Source: Aliishimia sp963721175
GTDB taxonomy: Bacteria; Pseudomonadota; Alphaproteobacteria; Rhodobacterales; Rhodobacteraceae
Assembly: GCA_963721175.1 (NCBI GenBank)
Contig: CAVRIG010000011.1
Coordinates: 62,001 to 126,000 of the forward strand
Direction: 5' to 3'
DNA length: 64,000 nucleotides
The notes below the pieces were generated by a model. It was not told where the DNA came from. It worked only from the letters and a program-made list of their open reading frames with translations, and did no database searches. Positions 45,661 through 54,266 of this stretch are shown in pieces; within the stretch, counting starts at the first letter, position 1, and each line of letters starts with the position of its first letter. The position numbers and the translations under genes were made by a program.

Positions 45661-46854
45661 TCATTTCCGCTCCCGGTCCTGTGGCGCGAGATCGTAGGGC
45701 GCGGCGATCTTCCAGACGTGGTCCGGGATCATGTTCTTCATCTTTGCCGGGGCGGCGCGACGCAGGTGCAGCACGGTTTCGGCGGCCTTCATCTCGACCC
45801 GCGTCCGGGCGAATTCCAGACCCCGCGGACCGGTGCGGGGCTGCAGCCAGCTCACGATCGGGCGGACCCAGCGCGGCATCCGGCGCAGCGGCAGCCCGCC
45901 AGCGGCGCGTTCGGTGTTGGCGACGAAGCCCTTGACCGCGCCCGCGCGGTTCCCGCGGGAACCAGGCGCCGAGAGCGTGATGCGATCGCCAAGACTGTCC
46001 AGCAGCGCTTTCCCGCGCTCATTGCGCACGATCACCCACTGCTCGCCTTCACCGCCCATGTAGCCGACCGTGATGTCGGCGAGCGCATTGGTGTAATCGA
46101 CACAGGTGCGGCAGGTGAGCGGAAAGAAATCCGCCGGCAGTTCGGAGATCGGCAGCTTGAGGAACGGGATCAGGCGTTGGCGGCCGTCTGTAAATCTCAA
46201 CTCGACACGGTAATCCGCGCGGAACTCCAGATACGTGATGGTGTCGGGCGCGTCGTCGAGCAGCGCCAGAAACTCGTGAAAATTTTCAGTTGTCGTGTTG
46301 TCCGAGCAGGGCGTTCCGATGACGTGGAGCGAGTCGAGGCCCAGCTCCGGCTCCAGCGCCCGGAGCGCGTAGACCTGGCAAGGGATGCCGATCACTCCCA
46401 GGCGGGTGAAGCCGCGCGCCTTCGCCTCCTCCAAGAGCGCCAGCACAGGCGCATAGCCCATGCGCATGCCGCGCGCCTGCGCCATCTCGGCCGGTTCGGT
46501 GATCAGCGCGGGCACCGGTTTCCAACGGTCGGCGGCGTCGGGGATCACTGTCAGGATCGCGTCGACCTTGCCGGCGGAGAGCAGCGCCGCGCCGAGTGCG
46601 GTCGCGATGCCGGTCCACTGCGCGCCCTCGGCGGGCGGGGTCAGCGCGGCCCGGTACATGGCGAGATGGGGGCCGAAGAAGAGCTCGTCGCCCTCGCCGC
46701 GCGCCCGGCCGTGGACGCGGGTTTCGAGCCCGGGATAATCGGGCGCGATGAACTGGCACGCCCGCCCGCACGCCCCCGGATCCGAGGAGCGCGAGATGCC
46801 GCAATCGGTGCAGAGCGTGCGCGGCTCAGCCTGGCGCAAGTTCCCGGTGATCAT
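45661..46854 (-). CDS. FrhB/BciB-type flavin and iron-sulfur oxidoreductase
   Basis: A 397-residue protein of the coenzyme F420 hydrogenase/dehydrogenase beta-subunit family, which includes the divinyl (proto)chlorophyllide 8-vinyl reductase BciB and 7-hydroxymethyl chlorophyll reductase. The N-terminus has the Cys cluster LCTDCGISRSSDPGACGRAC, then GIPCQVYALRALEPELG near residue 156, and FFPLTCRTCVDYTNALADIT near residue 240 with further cluster Cys, followed by GYMGGEGEQWV. Substrate is unknown; no bacteriochlorophyll genes are seen in this window. Its start overlaps the NAD kinase stop by ATGA, so both are made from one message. Confidence 0.82.
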   Translation of the reverse strand: MITGNLRQAEPRTLCTDCGISRSSDPGACGRACQFIAPDYPGLETRVHGRARGEGDELFFGPHLAMYRAALTPPAEGAQWTGIATALGAALLSAGKVDAILTVIPDAADRWKPVPALITEPAEMAQARGMRMGYAPVLALLEEAKARGFTRLGVIGIPCQVYALRALEPELGLDSLHVIGTPCSDNTTTENFHEFLALLDDAPDTITYLEFRADYRVELRFTDGRQRLIPFLKLPISELPADFFPLTCRTCVDYTNALADITVGYMGGEGEQWVIVRNERGKALLDSLGDRITLSAPGSRGNRAGAVKGFVANTERAAGGLPLRRMPRWVRPIVSWLQPRTGPRGLEFARTRVEMKAAETVLHLRRAAPAKMKNMIPDHVWKIAAPYDLAPQDRERK

Positions 46855-47612
46855 GTGAACTGTTCCGAGATGAGGCGTTCTTCGAGGCCGTGGCCCGGGT
46901 CGAAGAGAATGCGGTGCGTCACGCTGGGCTCAGACCGGATGTCGACGATGCTCACGTTGCGGACCGACACGCCATCGGCATCGGCCATCACCGGGCGCTT
47001 TTCGGGTTCCAGGACTTCGAACCTCACCTTGGCCCTTTTGGGCAGCAACGCCCCGCGCCAGCGCCGGGGGCGGAACGCAGCGACGGCCGTCAGCGCCAGC
47101 ACGTCGGAGCCGATGGGCAGGATGGGGCCGTGGGCGGAGTAGTTGTAGGCGGTCGACCCCGCCGGCGTCGACACTAGCGCTCCGTCGCACACAAGCTCGT
47201 CCATGCGCAGGCGGTCATCGACGTAGATGCGCAGTTTCGCCGCCTGCGGCCCCGCGCGCAGCAGAGAAACCTCGTTGATGGCCAGCGCATGCGCCTCGTC
47301 CCCGTCCACCAGGTAGGCCGACATCTCGAGCGGGTTGATCACGGCCTCCTCGGCGTCGGCCAGACGCTCCGGCAGATCATCCTCGGAGTATTCGTTCATC
47401 AGGAATCCGATGGTGCCCCGGTTCATGCCGTAGACCGGAACGCGCAGCGCCTGGGTCTGGTGCAGCGTGTGCAGCATGAACCCGTCGCCACCGAGGGCGA
47501 CGATCACGTCGGCCGCCTCCGTCGGGATATCCCCGTAGCGCTCCACGAGTGCCGTCTGCGCGGATTGCGCGACGTCTGCGCGGGCCGCGGCAAAGGCGAT
47601 TTTCAGCGTCAT
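46851..47612 (-). CDS. nadK: NAD kinase
   Basis: A 253-residue ATP-NAD kinase that makes NADP from NAD. The start at 47612 gives MTLKIAFAAARADVAQSAQT. The catalytic GGDGFMLHTLH lies near residue 40, NRGTIGFLMNE near residue 69, NEVSLLRAGPQA near residue 113 and STPAGSTAYNYSAHGPI near residue 147. Coupled by a 4-base overlap to the FrhB/BciB-like gene, an interesting pairing because both handle flavin or nicotinamide reductant. Divergent from glyA across a region with the inverted repeat GTTTCC/GGAAAC. Confidence 0.94.
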   Translation of the reverse strand: MTLKIAFAAARADVAQSAQTALVERYGDIPTEAADVIVALGGDGFMLHTLHQTQALRVPVYGMNRGTIGFLMNEYSEDDLPERLADAEEAVINPLEMSAYLVDGDEAHALAINEVSLLRAGPQAAKLRIYVDDRLRMDELVCDGALVSTPAGSTAYNYSAHGPILPIGSDVLALTAVAAFRPRRWRGALLPKRAKVRFEVLEPEKRPVMADADGVSVRNVSIVDIRSEPSVTHRILFDPGHGLEERLISEQFT

Positions 47613-47727
47613 TGTCGGTCCCGCACCGTCGTTCCTGCCGTTGAAACAAGCACATATTTCCGGTAGGCACCAGCGGCGGCGGAAATACCTTTGTATGTGT
47701 CGCATTTCGGGCTTTGCGGCCTATTCT

Positions 47728-47743
47728 GTTTCCAATAGGAAAC
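47728..47743. promoter_or_regulatory. Inverted repeat GTTTCC-AATA-GGAAAC between nadK and glyA
   Basis: A 16-base inverted repeat in the divergent promoter region, 38-53 bases before the glyA start. Its position suits an operator controlling glyA, nadK or both. The regulator is unknown; a chance repeat is possible. Confidence 0.55.
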
Positions 47744-47780
47744 CGTGCAACGCCCAATGTGAGTTTGAAAGGACAGATCC

Positions 47781-49076
47781 ATGAACATCACTCATCGAGA
47801 CACCGGGTTCTTCACGCAAGCTCTCGCGGACAGGGATCCCGAGATCTTCGGCGCCATCACCAAGGAATTGGGTCGCCAGCGGGACGAGATCGAGCTGATC
47901 GCGTCCGAGAACATCGTTTCGGCCGCCGTGATGGAAGCGCAGGGTTCGGTGATGACGAACAAGTATGCCGAGGGCTATCCGGGCCGGCGGTATTACGGCG
48001 GCTGCCAGTTCGTGGACATCGCCGAGGAACTGGCGATCGCGCGGGCGTGCGAACTCTTCGGCTGCGGGTTCGCGAACGTGCAGCCCAATTCGGGCAGCCA
48101 GGCCAACCAGGGCGTATTCACCGCGCTGCTGAAGCCGGGCGACACGATCCTGGGCATGAGCCTGGACGCGGGTGGTCACCTGACCCACGGCGCCGCCCCG
48201 AACCAGTCGGGCAAGTGGTTCAACGCGATCCAGTACGGCGTGCGCAAGCAGGACAACCTGCTCGATTACGACCAGGTGGCGGCGCTGGCGTCGGAGCACA
48301 AGCCGAAATTGATCATCGCGGGCGGATCTGCCATTCCGCGCCAGATCGACTTCGCCAAGATGCGCGAGATCGCAGACAGCGTGGGCGCGTACCTGCTGGT
48401 CGACATGGCGCATTTCGCGGGGCTGGTCGCGGCGGGCGAGCATCCCAGCCCGTTCCCGCACGCGCATGTCGCGACGACGACGACGCACAAGACCCTGCGC
48501 GGACCGCGCGGCGGCATGATCCTGACCAATGACGAGGCGCTGGCCAAGAAGTTCAACTCCGCCATCTTCCCGGGTATCCAGGGCGGCCCGCTGATGCACG
48601 TGATCGCGGCGAAGGCGGTCGCCTTCGGCGAGGCGCTGCAGCCGGGGTTCAAGGACTACATCCGCCAGGTCATCTCAAATGCGCAGGCGCTGGCAGACCA
48701 ACTCCACAAGGGCGGGTTGGAGACGGTGACGCATGGCACCGACACCCACGTGCTGCTGGTCGATCTGCGGCCGAAGAAGGTGAAGGGCAACGCCACCGAA
48801 AAGGCGCTGGGCCGCGCGCATATCACCTGCAACAAGAACGGCGTGCCGTTCGATCCCGAGAAACCGATGGTGACGAGCGGCATCCGTCTGGGCTCGCCCG
48901 CAGGCACGACGCGCGGGTTCGGGGAGCCCGAGTTCCGCCAGATCGCCGACTGGATCATCGAAGTCGTGGACGGGCTTGCCGAGAATGGCGAGGACGGAAA
49001 CGCGGAGGTCGAGGCCAAGGTGAAGGCCGAGGTCGCGGACCTGTGCGGGCGCTTCCCGCTGTATCCCAAGCTCTGA
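47781..49076 (+). CDS. glyA: Serine hydroxymethyltransferase
   Basis: A 431-residue PLP enzyme that interconverts serine and glycine with tetrahydrofolate. Family features are ELIASENIVSAAVMEAQGSV near residue 35, YAEGYPGRRYYGGCQFVD near residue 57, HFAGLVAAGEHPSPFPHAHV near residue 210 and the PLP-lysine motif VATTTTHKTLRGPRGG near residue 233. It ends RIGSPAGTTRG-like in RLGSPAGTTRGFGEPEF. GAAAGGA precedes the start. The length is normal. Confidence 0.97.
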   Translation: MNITHRDTGFFTQALADRDPEIFGAITKELGRQRDEIELIASENIVSAAVMEAQGSVMTNKYAEGYPGRRYYGGCQFVDIAEELAIARACELFGCGFANVQPNSGSQANQGVFTALLKPGDTILGMSLDAGGHLTHGAAPNQSGKWFNAIQYGVRKQDNLLDYDQVAALASEHKPKLIIAGGSAIPRQIDFAKMREIADSVGAYLLVDMAHFAGLVAAGEHPSPFPHAHVATTTTHKTLRGPRGGMILTNDEALAKKFNSAIFPGIQGGPLMHVIAAKAVAFGEALQPGFKDYIRQVISNAQALADQLHKGGLETVTHGTDTHVLLVDLRPKKVKGNATEKALGRAHITCNKNGVPFDPEKPMVTSGIRLGSPAGTTRGFGEPEFRQIADWIIEVVDGLAENGEDGNAEVEAKVKAEVADLCGRFPLYPKL

Positions 49077-49096
49077 CCGGCGGCGGGTTAACCGTG

Positions 49097-49117
49097 GCCC
49101 CGGGTCCTGCCCGGGGC
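49097..49117 (+). terminator. GC-rich hairpin after glyA
   Basis: GCCCCGGG and CCCGGGGC form an 8-base stem with a 5-base loop 20 bases after glyA. There is no T run, so it is a weak or Rho-assisted terminator candidate. Confidence 0.4.
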
Positions 49118-49292
49118 GCGCGGGCCCTAGGGTTCAAGTCTCTGACATCGGTGGTGTAACCACCAACTCGGCCGGGATCGAAGGCGCCGTGTGGCCACCG
49201 CTGCGGCCTGTCTGCCTGTCCTTCGAGAGCAAAAAACGCGGCGGGGCGTGTCGGCCTAGCGTGGCAAGATAATTCACGAAGCATGTCGGCGT

Positions 49293-49862
49293 TCAGCTTT
49301 CGCCGGCGACGTACTTGCGCACGATCCCCGTCATCTGGTCGGCGTTCAGAACCGGAGGCAGGAGGGTCAGCAGATTGCCGTCGCCATCCATCAGGTGCAC
49401 GAAGCCGGTGTGGCTGTAGATCCAGCCATATTCCGGGTCCTGAAAGAGAGGTTCGAATTCCACGTTGAACGCGTCATAGGCCACATTCAGCGCGGATCTT
49501 TCGCCGGTCAGGCCCACGAACCGGGGGTGCAGATCGGCGAGCGGACCGACCATCGTCTCCACCGTGTCCTGTTCGGGGTCGATGGTGATCAGGACCGGGG
49601 TCACGGCGACGCCCTCGGCCTCCAGAGCGCGGGCCACCTCCGCCATCAGCGGCAACGCGGCGGAACAGATGTTGAGGCAATTGGCGTATCCGAAGAAAAT
49701 GAGCTGGGGCCTTCCGTCCGGGTCGGCCTCGGTGCGGGTCTTCCCGTGCTGGTCGGTGAGTTCGTACGGCCCGCCGAGATCGATAGGAAACGGGCTCTCC
49801 GCCCCGACTGGCAGTGCCAACGGCAGCGCCAGGCAGGCCGCGAGCACGCGCCCGCACCACAT
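49293..49862 (-). CDS. SCO1/SenC family copper chaperone or thiol-disulfide protein
   Basis: A 189-residue exported SCO1/SenC protein with a thioredoxin-like fold. After the signal peptide (VLAACLALPLALPVGA) it has LIFFGYANCLNICSAALPLM with the Cys-x3-Cys metal motif near residue 70 and the distal His in WIYSHTGFVHLMDGDG near residue 160. SCO proteins deliver copper to cytochrome oxidase CuA or reduce it, but no oxidase genes are adjacent. Its start overlaps the stop of the exported gene upstream by one base, making a tight trio of exported Cys proteins. Confidence 0.9.
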   Translation of the reverse strand: MWCGRVLAACLALPLALPVGAESPFPIDLGGPYELTDQHGKTRTEADPDGRPQLIFFGYANCLNICSAALPLMAEVARALEAEGVAVTPVLITIDPEQDTVETMVGPLADLHPRFVGLTGERSALNVAYDAFNVEFEPLFQDPEYGWIYSHTGFVHLMDGDGNLLTLLPPVLNADQMTGIVRKYVAGES

Positions 49863-50425
49863 CAGAAACTCTCCTCGGCGTAGGCCGCGTCCTCTTCCAG
49901 CCCCAACCCCAAGTAACCTTCCTCGGCAATGATCGCCTGGATGCGGGGATCGCGGCGGAACCACGGTCCCTCGCCGGCAGCGTCCGGGTTCGCCTCGGCC
50001 CAGCGTTTGGACGCGGTGTTGGCCTTCACCGGCTCGGAGGCGCCTTCGGGCAGGATCGTCTGCACCTGGTAGACATTGGTCGCGCCGAGGTCCGGATCTT
50101 CGATCAGCAGGCCGTCGACCGTCACCGTCTGGTTGCAGAACGGCGCGAGTTCCGTTGCCGCACCCATGAAGTTCGGCTGGTTGTTCTTCAGGGCCAGCAC
50201 CAGCACGTCGTCGGCGCTGCGCACGAGGCCCATCTGGCGGGTGCCGGCGCCGCAATCGGCCGGACAGTCGCCGGTGAGTTCGCAGAGGACATCGACCACG
50301 CGCGCCTCGAACCTTGCGGGCTGTTCGGCATAGAGGTTCCAGGAGTTCGCCTCGGAGCCTTCGGAGAAATCCTGCGCGGCAAGGGGTGCTGCAGCGAGCA
50401 ACAGGGAGAAGACGAGCTGTTTCAT
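49862..50425 (-). CDS. Exported Cys-containing hypothetical protein in the SCO1 operon
   Basis: A 187-residue exported protein with the signal peptide MKQLVFSLLLAAAPLAAQ. The mature domain includes RVVDVLCELTGDCPADCGAG (three Cys), MGLVRSADDVLVLALKNNQP and ELAPFCNQTVTVDGLLIEDP, ending with a Glu/Gly-rich C-terminus. The opening resembles an OB-like domain with Cys that could bind metal or form disulfides. No family recognised with certainty. It overlaps SCO1 by one base and the next upstream gene by 4 bases. Confidence 0.75.
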   Translation of the reverse strand: MKQLVFSLLLAAAPLAAQDFSEGSEANSWNLYAEQPARFEARVVDVLCELTGDCPADCGAGTRQMGLVRSADDVLVLALKNNQPNFMGAATELAPFCNQTVTVDGLLIEDPDLGATNVYQVQTILPEGASEPVKANTASKRWAEANPDAAGEGPWFRRDPRIQAIIAEEGYLGLGLEEDAAYAEESF

Positions 50426-50868
50426 TCGTTCGGATCCGGGAAGGCGAAGGGGGGAACGGTGCCATAATCCTCATGGCTCCGGTTCTGGATATCGAGGTCG
50501 GAGATGACCTGCTCGACCAGCAGGTAGTTGATCCCGTCACGCTGGTGCAGAATGCCATCCGCCTCGACCGTGTGCGCGGCGAGATGCAACGCGGTATCGC
50601 CGGCGGCGGAGGTGTCATCGTCGCCGATCTTCAGCACCATGTAGACGGTGCCGTCCTCGGCCAGCAGCCCCACCGGGATGCCCCCCGCGGAACACCAGAG
50701 CGCGCAGGTATGATGCGCCGAGCCCACGACGGCATCGGGTCCGCCCATCACGCCGGAGTAGTAGCACCAGGTGTCGATGATCTCGCCCTTCACCTGCACC
50801 CGTTCGCCCTCGGCGGCGAGCGCGGGCAGGGGCAGGGCCAGAAATGCTGCGGCCAGCAGGTGTCGCAT
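50422..50868 (-). CDS. Exported Cys-containing protein (GEIIDTWCY family) in the SCO1 operon
   Basis: A 148-residue exported protein with the signal peptide MRHLLAAAFLALPLPALA. The mature part is QVKGEIIDTWCYYSGVMGG, then SAHHTCALWCSAGGIPVGLL and YLLVEQVISDLDIQN-like NYLLVEQVISDLDI. The pattern of a first Cys after GEIID and a later HxxCAxxCxxGGIP is shared by a group of secreted proteins of unknown role that often accompany redox enzymes. His and Cys suggest a metal or disulfide site. It is the first gene of the SCO1 trio. Confidence 0.75.
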   Translation of the reverse strand: MRHLLAAAFLALPLPALAAEGERVQVKGEIIDTWCYYSGVMGGPDAVVGSAHHTCALWCSAGGIPVGLLAEDGTVYMVLKIGDDDTSAAGDTALHLAAHTVEADGILHQRDGINYLLVEQVISDLDIQNRSHEDYGTVPPFAFPDPNE

Positions 50869-50952
50869 GTCTCGGGTCTCCCGACGAATTCAGATACCGG
50901 GAGCCTACGCGGAATGGCCGGTCGCGGAAATGAAAGCTTTGTGAGAGTTGTG

Positions 50953-52185
50953 TCAGTCGAGCGTGAAGAGCTCGATCCGCTCCGACACGCCGCGCATTCG
51001 GTACTGTCCCAGCGACACGAGGTCGGCTTGGGTAAAGAGGTGCGGCCGCGCCACGCGGGCGGAGATCACGATTGTCTGGTCGACATGCGCGCACATGCCC
51101 TGTAGCCGCGCGGCGGTGTTGACCGCGGGGCCGATCACCGTGAAATCGAGCCGCGTATGCCCGCCGATATTGCCGTAGAGCACGTCGCCCGCGTGCAGCG
51201 CCATGGTGCAGCCGGTAACGGGCTGATCCTCCGCTTGGCGGGTCGCGTTGATCTCCTGCATGCCCGTGCGGATCGACCGCACCGTGTCGAGTGCGGCACT
51301 GCCGGCAATGTGCTCATCCTCCTGCGAGAAGACCGCCAGCAGACCGTCGCCCATGAACTTCAGGACGTTGCCGCCATTCTCCTCGATCCGGGCCACGACC
51401 ATCGAGTAATATCCGTTGAGCATGCCGATGATCGCCTGCCCTGCCAGCGTTTCGGACATCCGGGTGAAGCCCGAGAGGTCGAAGAGCAGGATGACGGCGC
51501 TGAGTTGCTGCGCCGAACCGCGGTCGATCTCCCCCGACAGGACCCGTGTGCCAGCGTCGGGACCGAGATAGACGGAGAGCAGATCCTCAGCCATGCGCCG
51601 GTTGGCCGAGGATTTGAGGACGATGGAGAGTGCCGGAAGCAGGCGCTCCATGTCCGCCAGATCGCGCTCGGAGAACCCGTCGACGGCGTTGCTTGTGAGG
51701 GAGATCATCATGCCCTGCGGCGGTTCGTCGGCGTCGTAGTCGGCTATTTCGGCGGGGCTGACGAAGGCGACGCGGCGCGCGAAGTAGTCGATGCCGCCCC
51801 GGTCGTGGAGAGTCTGCAGCATCGGAAAGCGTGCGCGGACCTGCGGGTCGGGAATGCGCAGGCGCAGGGTATCGAGGTTCTCGACCAGCATGTGGTAGAG
51901 GGGGCTCGAATGCCACTCGACCAGTCCGTCGGTGCCGAAATTCTCGCTATGCTTGCCCAACGTGCTCTCCCAGCGATGGCCGACGGCACCGTAGGTCGGG
52001 TGCAGCGCCCGGAAGGTGGTATGCAGGCGCATCAGCGGGACGCCGAGATCCAGGAGCCGCTGGCTGAGTTCTTCGAGCAGTTGGTCGAAGGGCGTGCCGT
52101 GGATACCTTGCCACAGGATCCAGTCGTGGAGCGCCGTGATGGCCGCACCACGCTCATCATAATCGGGAGGCTCAGGCTCTGGCAT
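50953..52185 (-). CDS. Class III adenylate/guanylate cyclase with N-terminal GAF-like region
   Basis: A 410-residue cytoplasmic nucleotide cyclase. The N-terminal 190 residues form a GAF-like sensor region (LLDLGVPLMRLHTTFRALHP). The catalytic domain starts near residue 230 with ILLFDLSGFTRMSETLAGQA (metal Asp), followed by VLKFMGDGLLAVFSQEDE (second metal Asp) and VLYGNIGGHTRLDFTVIGPA plus VNTAARLQGM (ribose Asn, Arg). It probably makes cAMP. Its start lies 14 bases inside prpE, so it is translationally coupled to propionyl-CoA synthetase. A perfect CRP-like palindrome occurs elsewhere in the window. Confidence 0.9.
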   Translation of the reverse strand: MPEPEPPDYDERGAAITALHDWILWQGIHGTPFDQLLEELSQRLLDLGVPLMRLHTTFRALHPTYGAVGHRWESTLGKHSENFGTDGLVEWHSSPLYHMLVENLDTLRLRIPDPQVRARFPMLQTLHDRGGIDYFARRVAFVSPAEIADYDADEPPQGMMISLTSNAVDGFSERDLADMERLLPALSIVLKSSANRRMAEDLLSVYLGPDAGTRVLSGEIDRGSAQQLSAVILLFDLSGFTRMSETLAGQAIIGMLNGYYSMVVARIEENGGNVLKFMGDGLLAVFSQEDEHIAGSAALDTVRSIRTGMQEINATRQAEDQPVTGCTMALHAGDVLYGNIGGHTRLDFTVIGPAVNTAARLQGMCAHVDQTIVISARVARPHLFTQADLVSLGQYRMRGVSERIELFTLD

Positions 52186-54064
52186 ATCCTATCGTCCGCA
52201 GCGCGTCGCGCATTTCATCGAGGATCGCGGGGTCGTCGATCGTGGCGGGCATCTTGTACTCCGCGCCGTCGGCGATCTTGACCATGATGCCGCGCAGGAT
52301 CTTGCCGGAGCGGGTCTTGGGCAGGCGGTCGACCACCACTGCGAGCTTGAAGGCGGCGACGGGGCCGATCCGGTCGCGGACCATCTTCACGACCTCGGAT
52401 ACGATGTCTTCGTGCGGGCGGTTGCAGCCCTTGTTGAGGATCATGAAACCCACCGGCAGCTGGCCCTTGAAGTCGTCGGTGACGCCGATCACCGCGCATT
52501 CGGCGACGTCCGCGTGGCCTGCCAGCACCTCCTCCATGCCCCCCGTGGACAGGCGGTGCCCGGCCACGTTGATGACGTCGTCGGTCCGGGCCATGATGTA
52601 GAGATAGCCGTCCGCGTCCTTCATCCCCGCATCGCCGGTCTCGTAGTAGCCGGGGAAATGGTCGAGGTAGGATTTGCGGAAGCGATCGGGCGCGTTCCAG
52701 AGCGTGGGCAGCGTGCCGGGCGGCAGGGGCAGCTTCACCGCGATGGCGCCGAGTTCGCCGTCGGGAACCTCGTGGCCGTCCTCGCCCAGGATCCGCACGT
52801 CCCAGCCGGGCATGGGGACGGACGGCGAGCCGATCTTCACCGGCAGCAGCTCCAGCCCCATCGGGTTGGCCGCGATGGACCAGCCGGTTTCCGTCTGCCA
52901 CCAGTGGTCGAGCACGGGTTTCTTGAGCAGCTTCTGCGCCCATTCGATGGTGTCGGGGTCGGCGCGTTCGCCGGCGAGGAAGAGCGCGCGCAGGTGGCTG
53001 AGGTCATATTGCGCGGCCAGTTCGCCCTTCGGGTCTTCCCGCTTCACCGCGCGGATGGCGGTGGGGGCGGTGAAGAAGGAGCGGACCTTGTGCTCCGCGA
53101 TCACCCGCCAGAAGGTGCCGGCATCGGGTGTGCCGATCGGCTTGCCCTCGAACACCACGGTGGTGTTGCCGGCGAAGAGCGGCGCGTAGCAGATGTAGGA
53201 GTGCCCCACGACCCAGCCCACGTCGGAGGCGGCCCAGAACACCTCGCCCGGCTCGACGTTGTAGATGTTCTTCATCGTCCAGTTGAGCGCCACGATGTGG
53301 CCGGCGGTGGGCCGCACGACGCCCTTGGGTGCGCCGGTCGTGCCGGAGGTATAGAGGATGTAGGCGGGGTGGTTGCCTTCGACGGGCACGCACTCCGCGG
53401 GCTCCGCACCGTACTGGAAGGCGTGCCAGTCGACGTCGCGCCCGTCCTCCAGCTTTGCAACCTCCTGGTCGCGCTGGAAGATCACGCAGAAGTCCGGCTT
53501 GTGCTTGGCCATCTCGATGGCGCCGTCGACCAGCGGCTTGTAATGCACGACGCGGCCCGGCTCGATCCCGCAGGAGGCGGCGATGATCGCCTTGGGCTGA
53601 CAGTCGTCGATGCGCACGGCGAGTTCGTTGGCGGCGAAGCCCCCGAAGACGACGGAATGTATCGCACCCAGCCGCGTGCAGGCCAGCATTGCTTCCAGCG
53701 CCTCGGGAATCATCGGCATGTAGATGATGACGCGGTCGCCCTTTTCTATGCCCTTGGCGCGCAGGGCCCCGGCGAGGGAGGCAACTCGGGTCTGCAACAC
53801 GTCGAAGGTGATCTGGTGCTTCGTGCCGGTGACGGGGCTGTCGTGGATGATCGCCACCCTGTCGCCGTGGCCCGCCTCCACATGACGGTCGACCGCGTTC
53901 CAGCAGGTGTTGATCCGGCCGTCCGCGAACCATTCGTAGAGGTGATCGCCCCGGTCGAAAAGCGCGCGGGAGGGCGGTTCGTCCCAGTCGACGGCCTGCG
54001 CCGCCTCCATCCAGAATCCTTCCGGATCCCGTTGCCACGCCGCGTAGGTCTCGCGATATCCCAT
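52172..54064 (-). CDS. prpE: Propionyl-CoA synthetase (acyl-CoA synthetase, PrpE type)
   Basis: A 630-residue AMP-forming acyl-CoA synthetase that activates propionate (and probably acetate). The start at 54064 (MGYRETYAAWQRDPEGFW) has a GGGGAGG box. Motifs are AYILYTSGTTGAPKGVVRPT near residue 240, the acyl-pocket region ASDVGWVVGHSYICYAPLF, YYETGDAGMKDADGYLYIMA near residue 470 and the acetylatable Lys in LPKTRSGKILRGI near residue 590. The N-terminal MGYRETYAAW-type opening is that of PrpE, not Acs. A single GTGATCAC site lies 145 bases upstream. The gene overlaps the cyclase by 14 bases. Confidence 0.93.
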   Translation of the reverse strand: MGYRETYAAWQRDPEGFWMEAAQAVDWDEPPSRALFDRGDHLYEWFADGRINTCWNAVDRHVEAGHGDRVAIIHDSPVTGTKHQITFDVLQTRVASLAGALRAKGIEKGDRVIIYMPMIPEALEAMLACTRLGAIHSVVFGGFAANELAVRIDDCQPKAIIAASCGIEPGRVVHYKPLVDGAIEMAKHKPDFCVIFQRDQEVAKLEDGRDVDWHAFQYGAEPAECVPVEGNHPAYILYTSGTTGAPKGVVRPTAGHIVALNWTMKNIYNVEPGEVFWAASDVGWVVGHSYICYAPLFAGNTTVVFEGKPIGTPDAGTFWRVIAEHKVRSFFTAPTAIRAVKREDPKGELAAQYDLSHLRALFLAGERADPDTIEWAQKLLKKPVLDHWWQTETGWSIAANPMGLELLPVKIGSPSVPMPGWDVRILGEDGHEVPDGELGAIAVKLPLPPGTLPTLWNAPDRFRKSYLDHFPGYYETGDAGMKDADGYLYIMARTDDVINVAGHRLSTGGMEEVLAGHADVAECAVIGVTDDFKGQLPVGFMILNKGCNRPHEDIVSEVVKMVRDRIGPVAAFKLAVVVDRLPKTRSGKILRGIMVKIADGAEYKMPATIDDPAILDEMRDALRTIGYARA

Positions 54065-54208
54065 GTGATCCTCCCCAAGTACCGTCGCTCGGGATTTACG
54101 GACGCTTTGGCAAACCGCGCAAGGTCTCGCGAGTGGGCGGGGCGCGAAAGTGTAAATTCGTTGACATGTCCGGGCGCCGACATGCGGATCCGGCGGTGGG
54201 CCGGATGC

Positions 54209-54216
54209 GTGATCAC
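54209..54216. promoter_or_regulatory. Single GTGATCAC palindrome between prpE and the small Lys-rich ORF
   Basis: One perfect GTGATCAC, in the context GCGTGATCACAAAT, 145 bases before prpE. The flank CGTGATCACA matches the first site of both tandem pairs. No second full copy was found 20-21 bases away. It may regulate prpE and/or the divergent small ORF. Confidence 0.55.
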
Positions 54217-54240
54217 AAATCTGTTTCAGCCCCGGAATCC

Positions 54241-54266
54241 CGCTTGCCAAATCATCGGGGCAAGCG
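54241..54266. promoter_or_regulatory. Inverted repeat CGCTTGCC/GGCAAGCG before the small Lys-rich ORF
   Basis: An 8-base inverted repeat with a 10-base spacer, about 60 bases upstream of the small ORF. It overlaps a possible -35 element TTGCCA, with TAGGAT further downstream as a weak -10 candidate. Confidence 0.45.

Noticed and set aside
49128..49180. A tRNA-like GGGTTCAAGTC followed by a GGTGGT/ACCACC hairpin downstream of glyA
   Set aside because: No acceptor, D or anticodon arm can be built around it; taken as chance.
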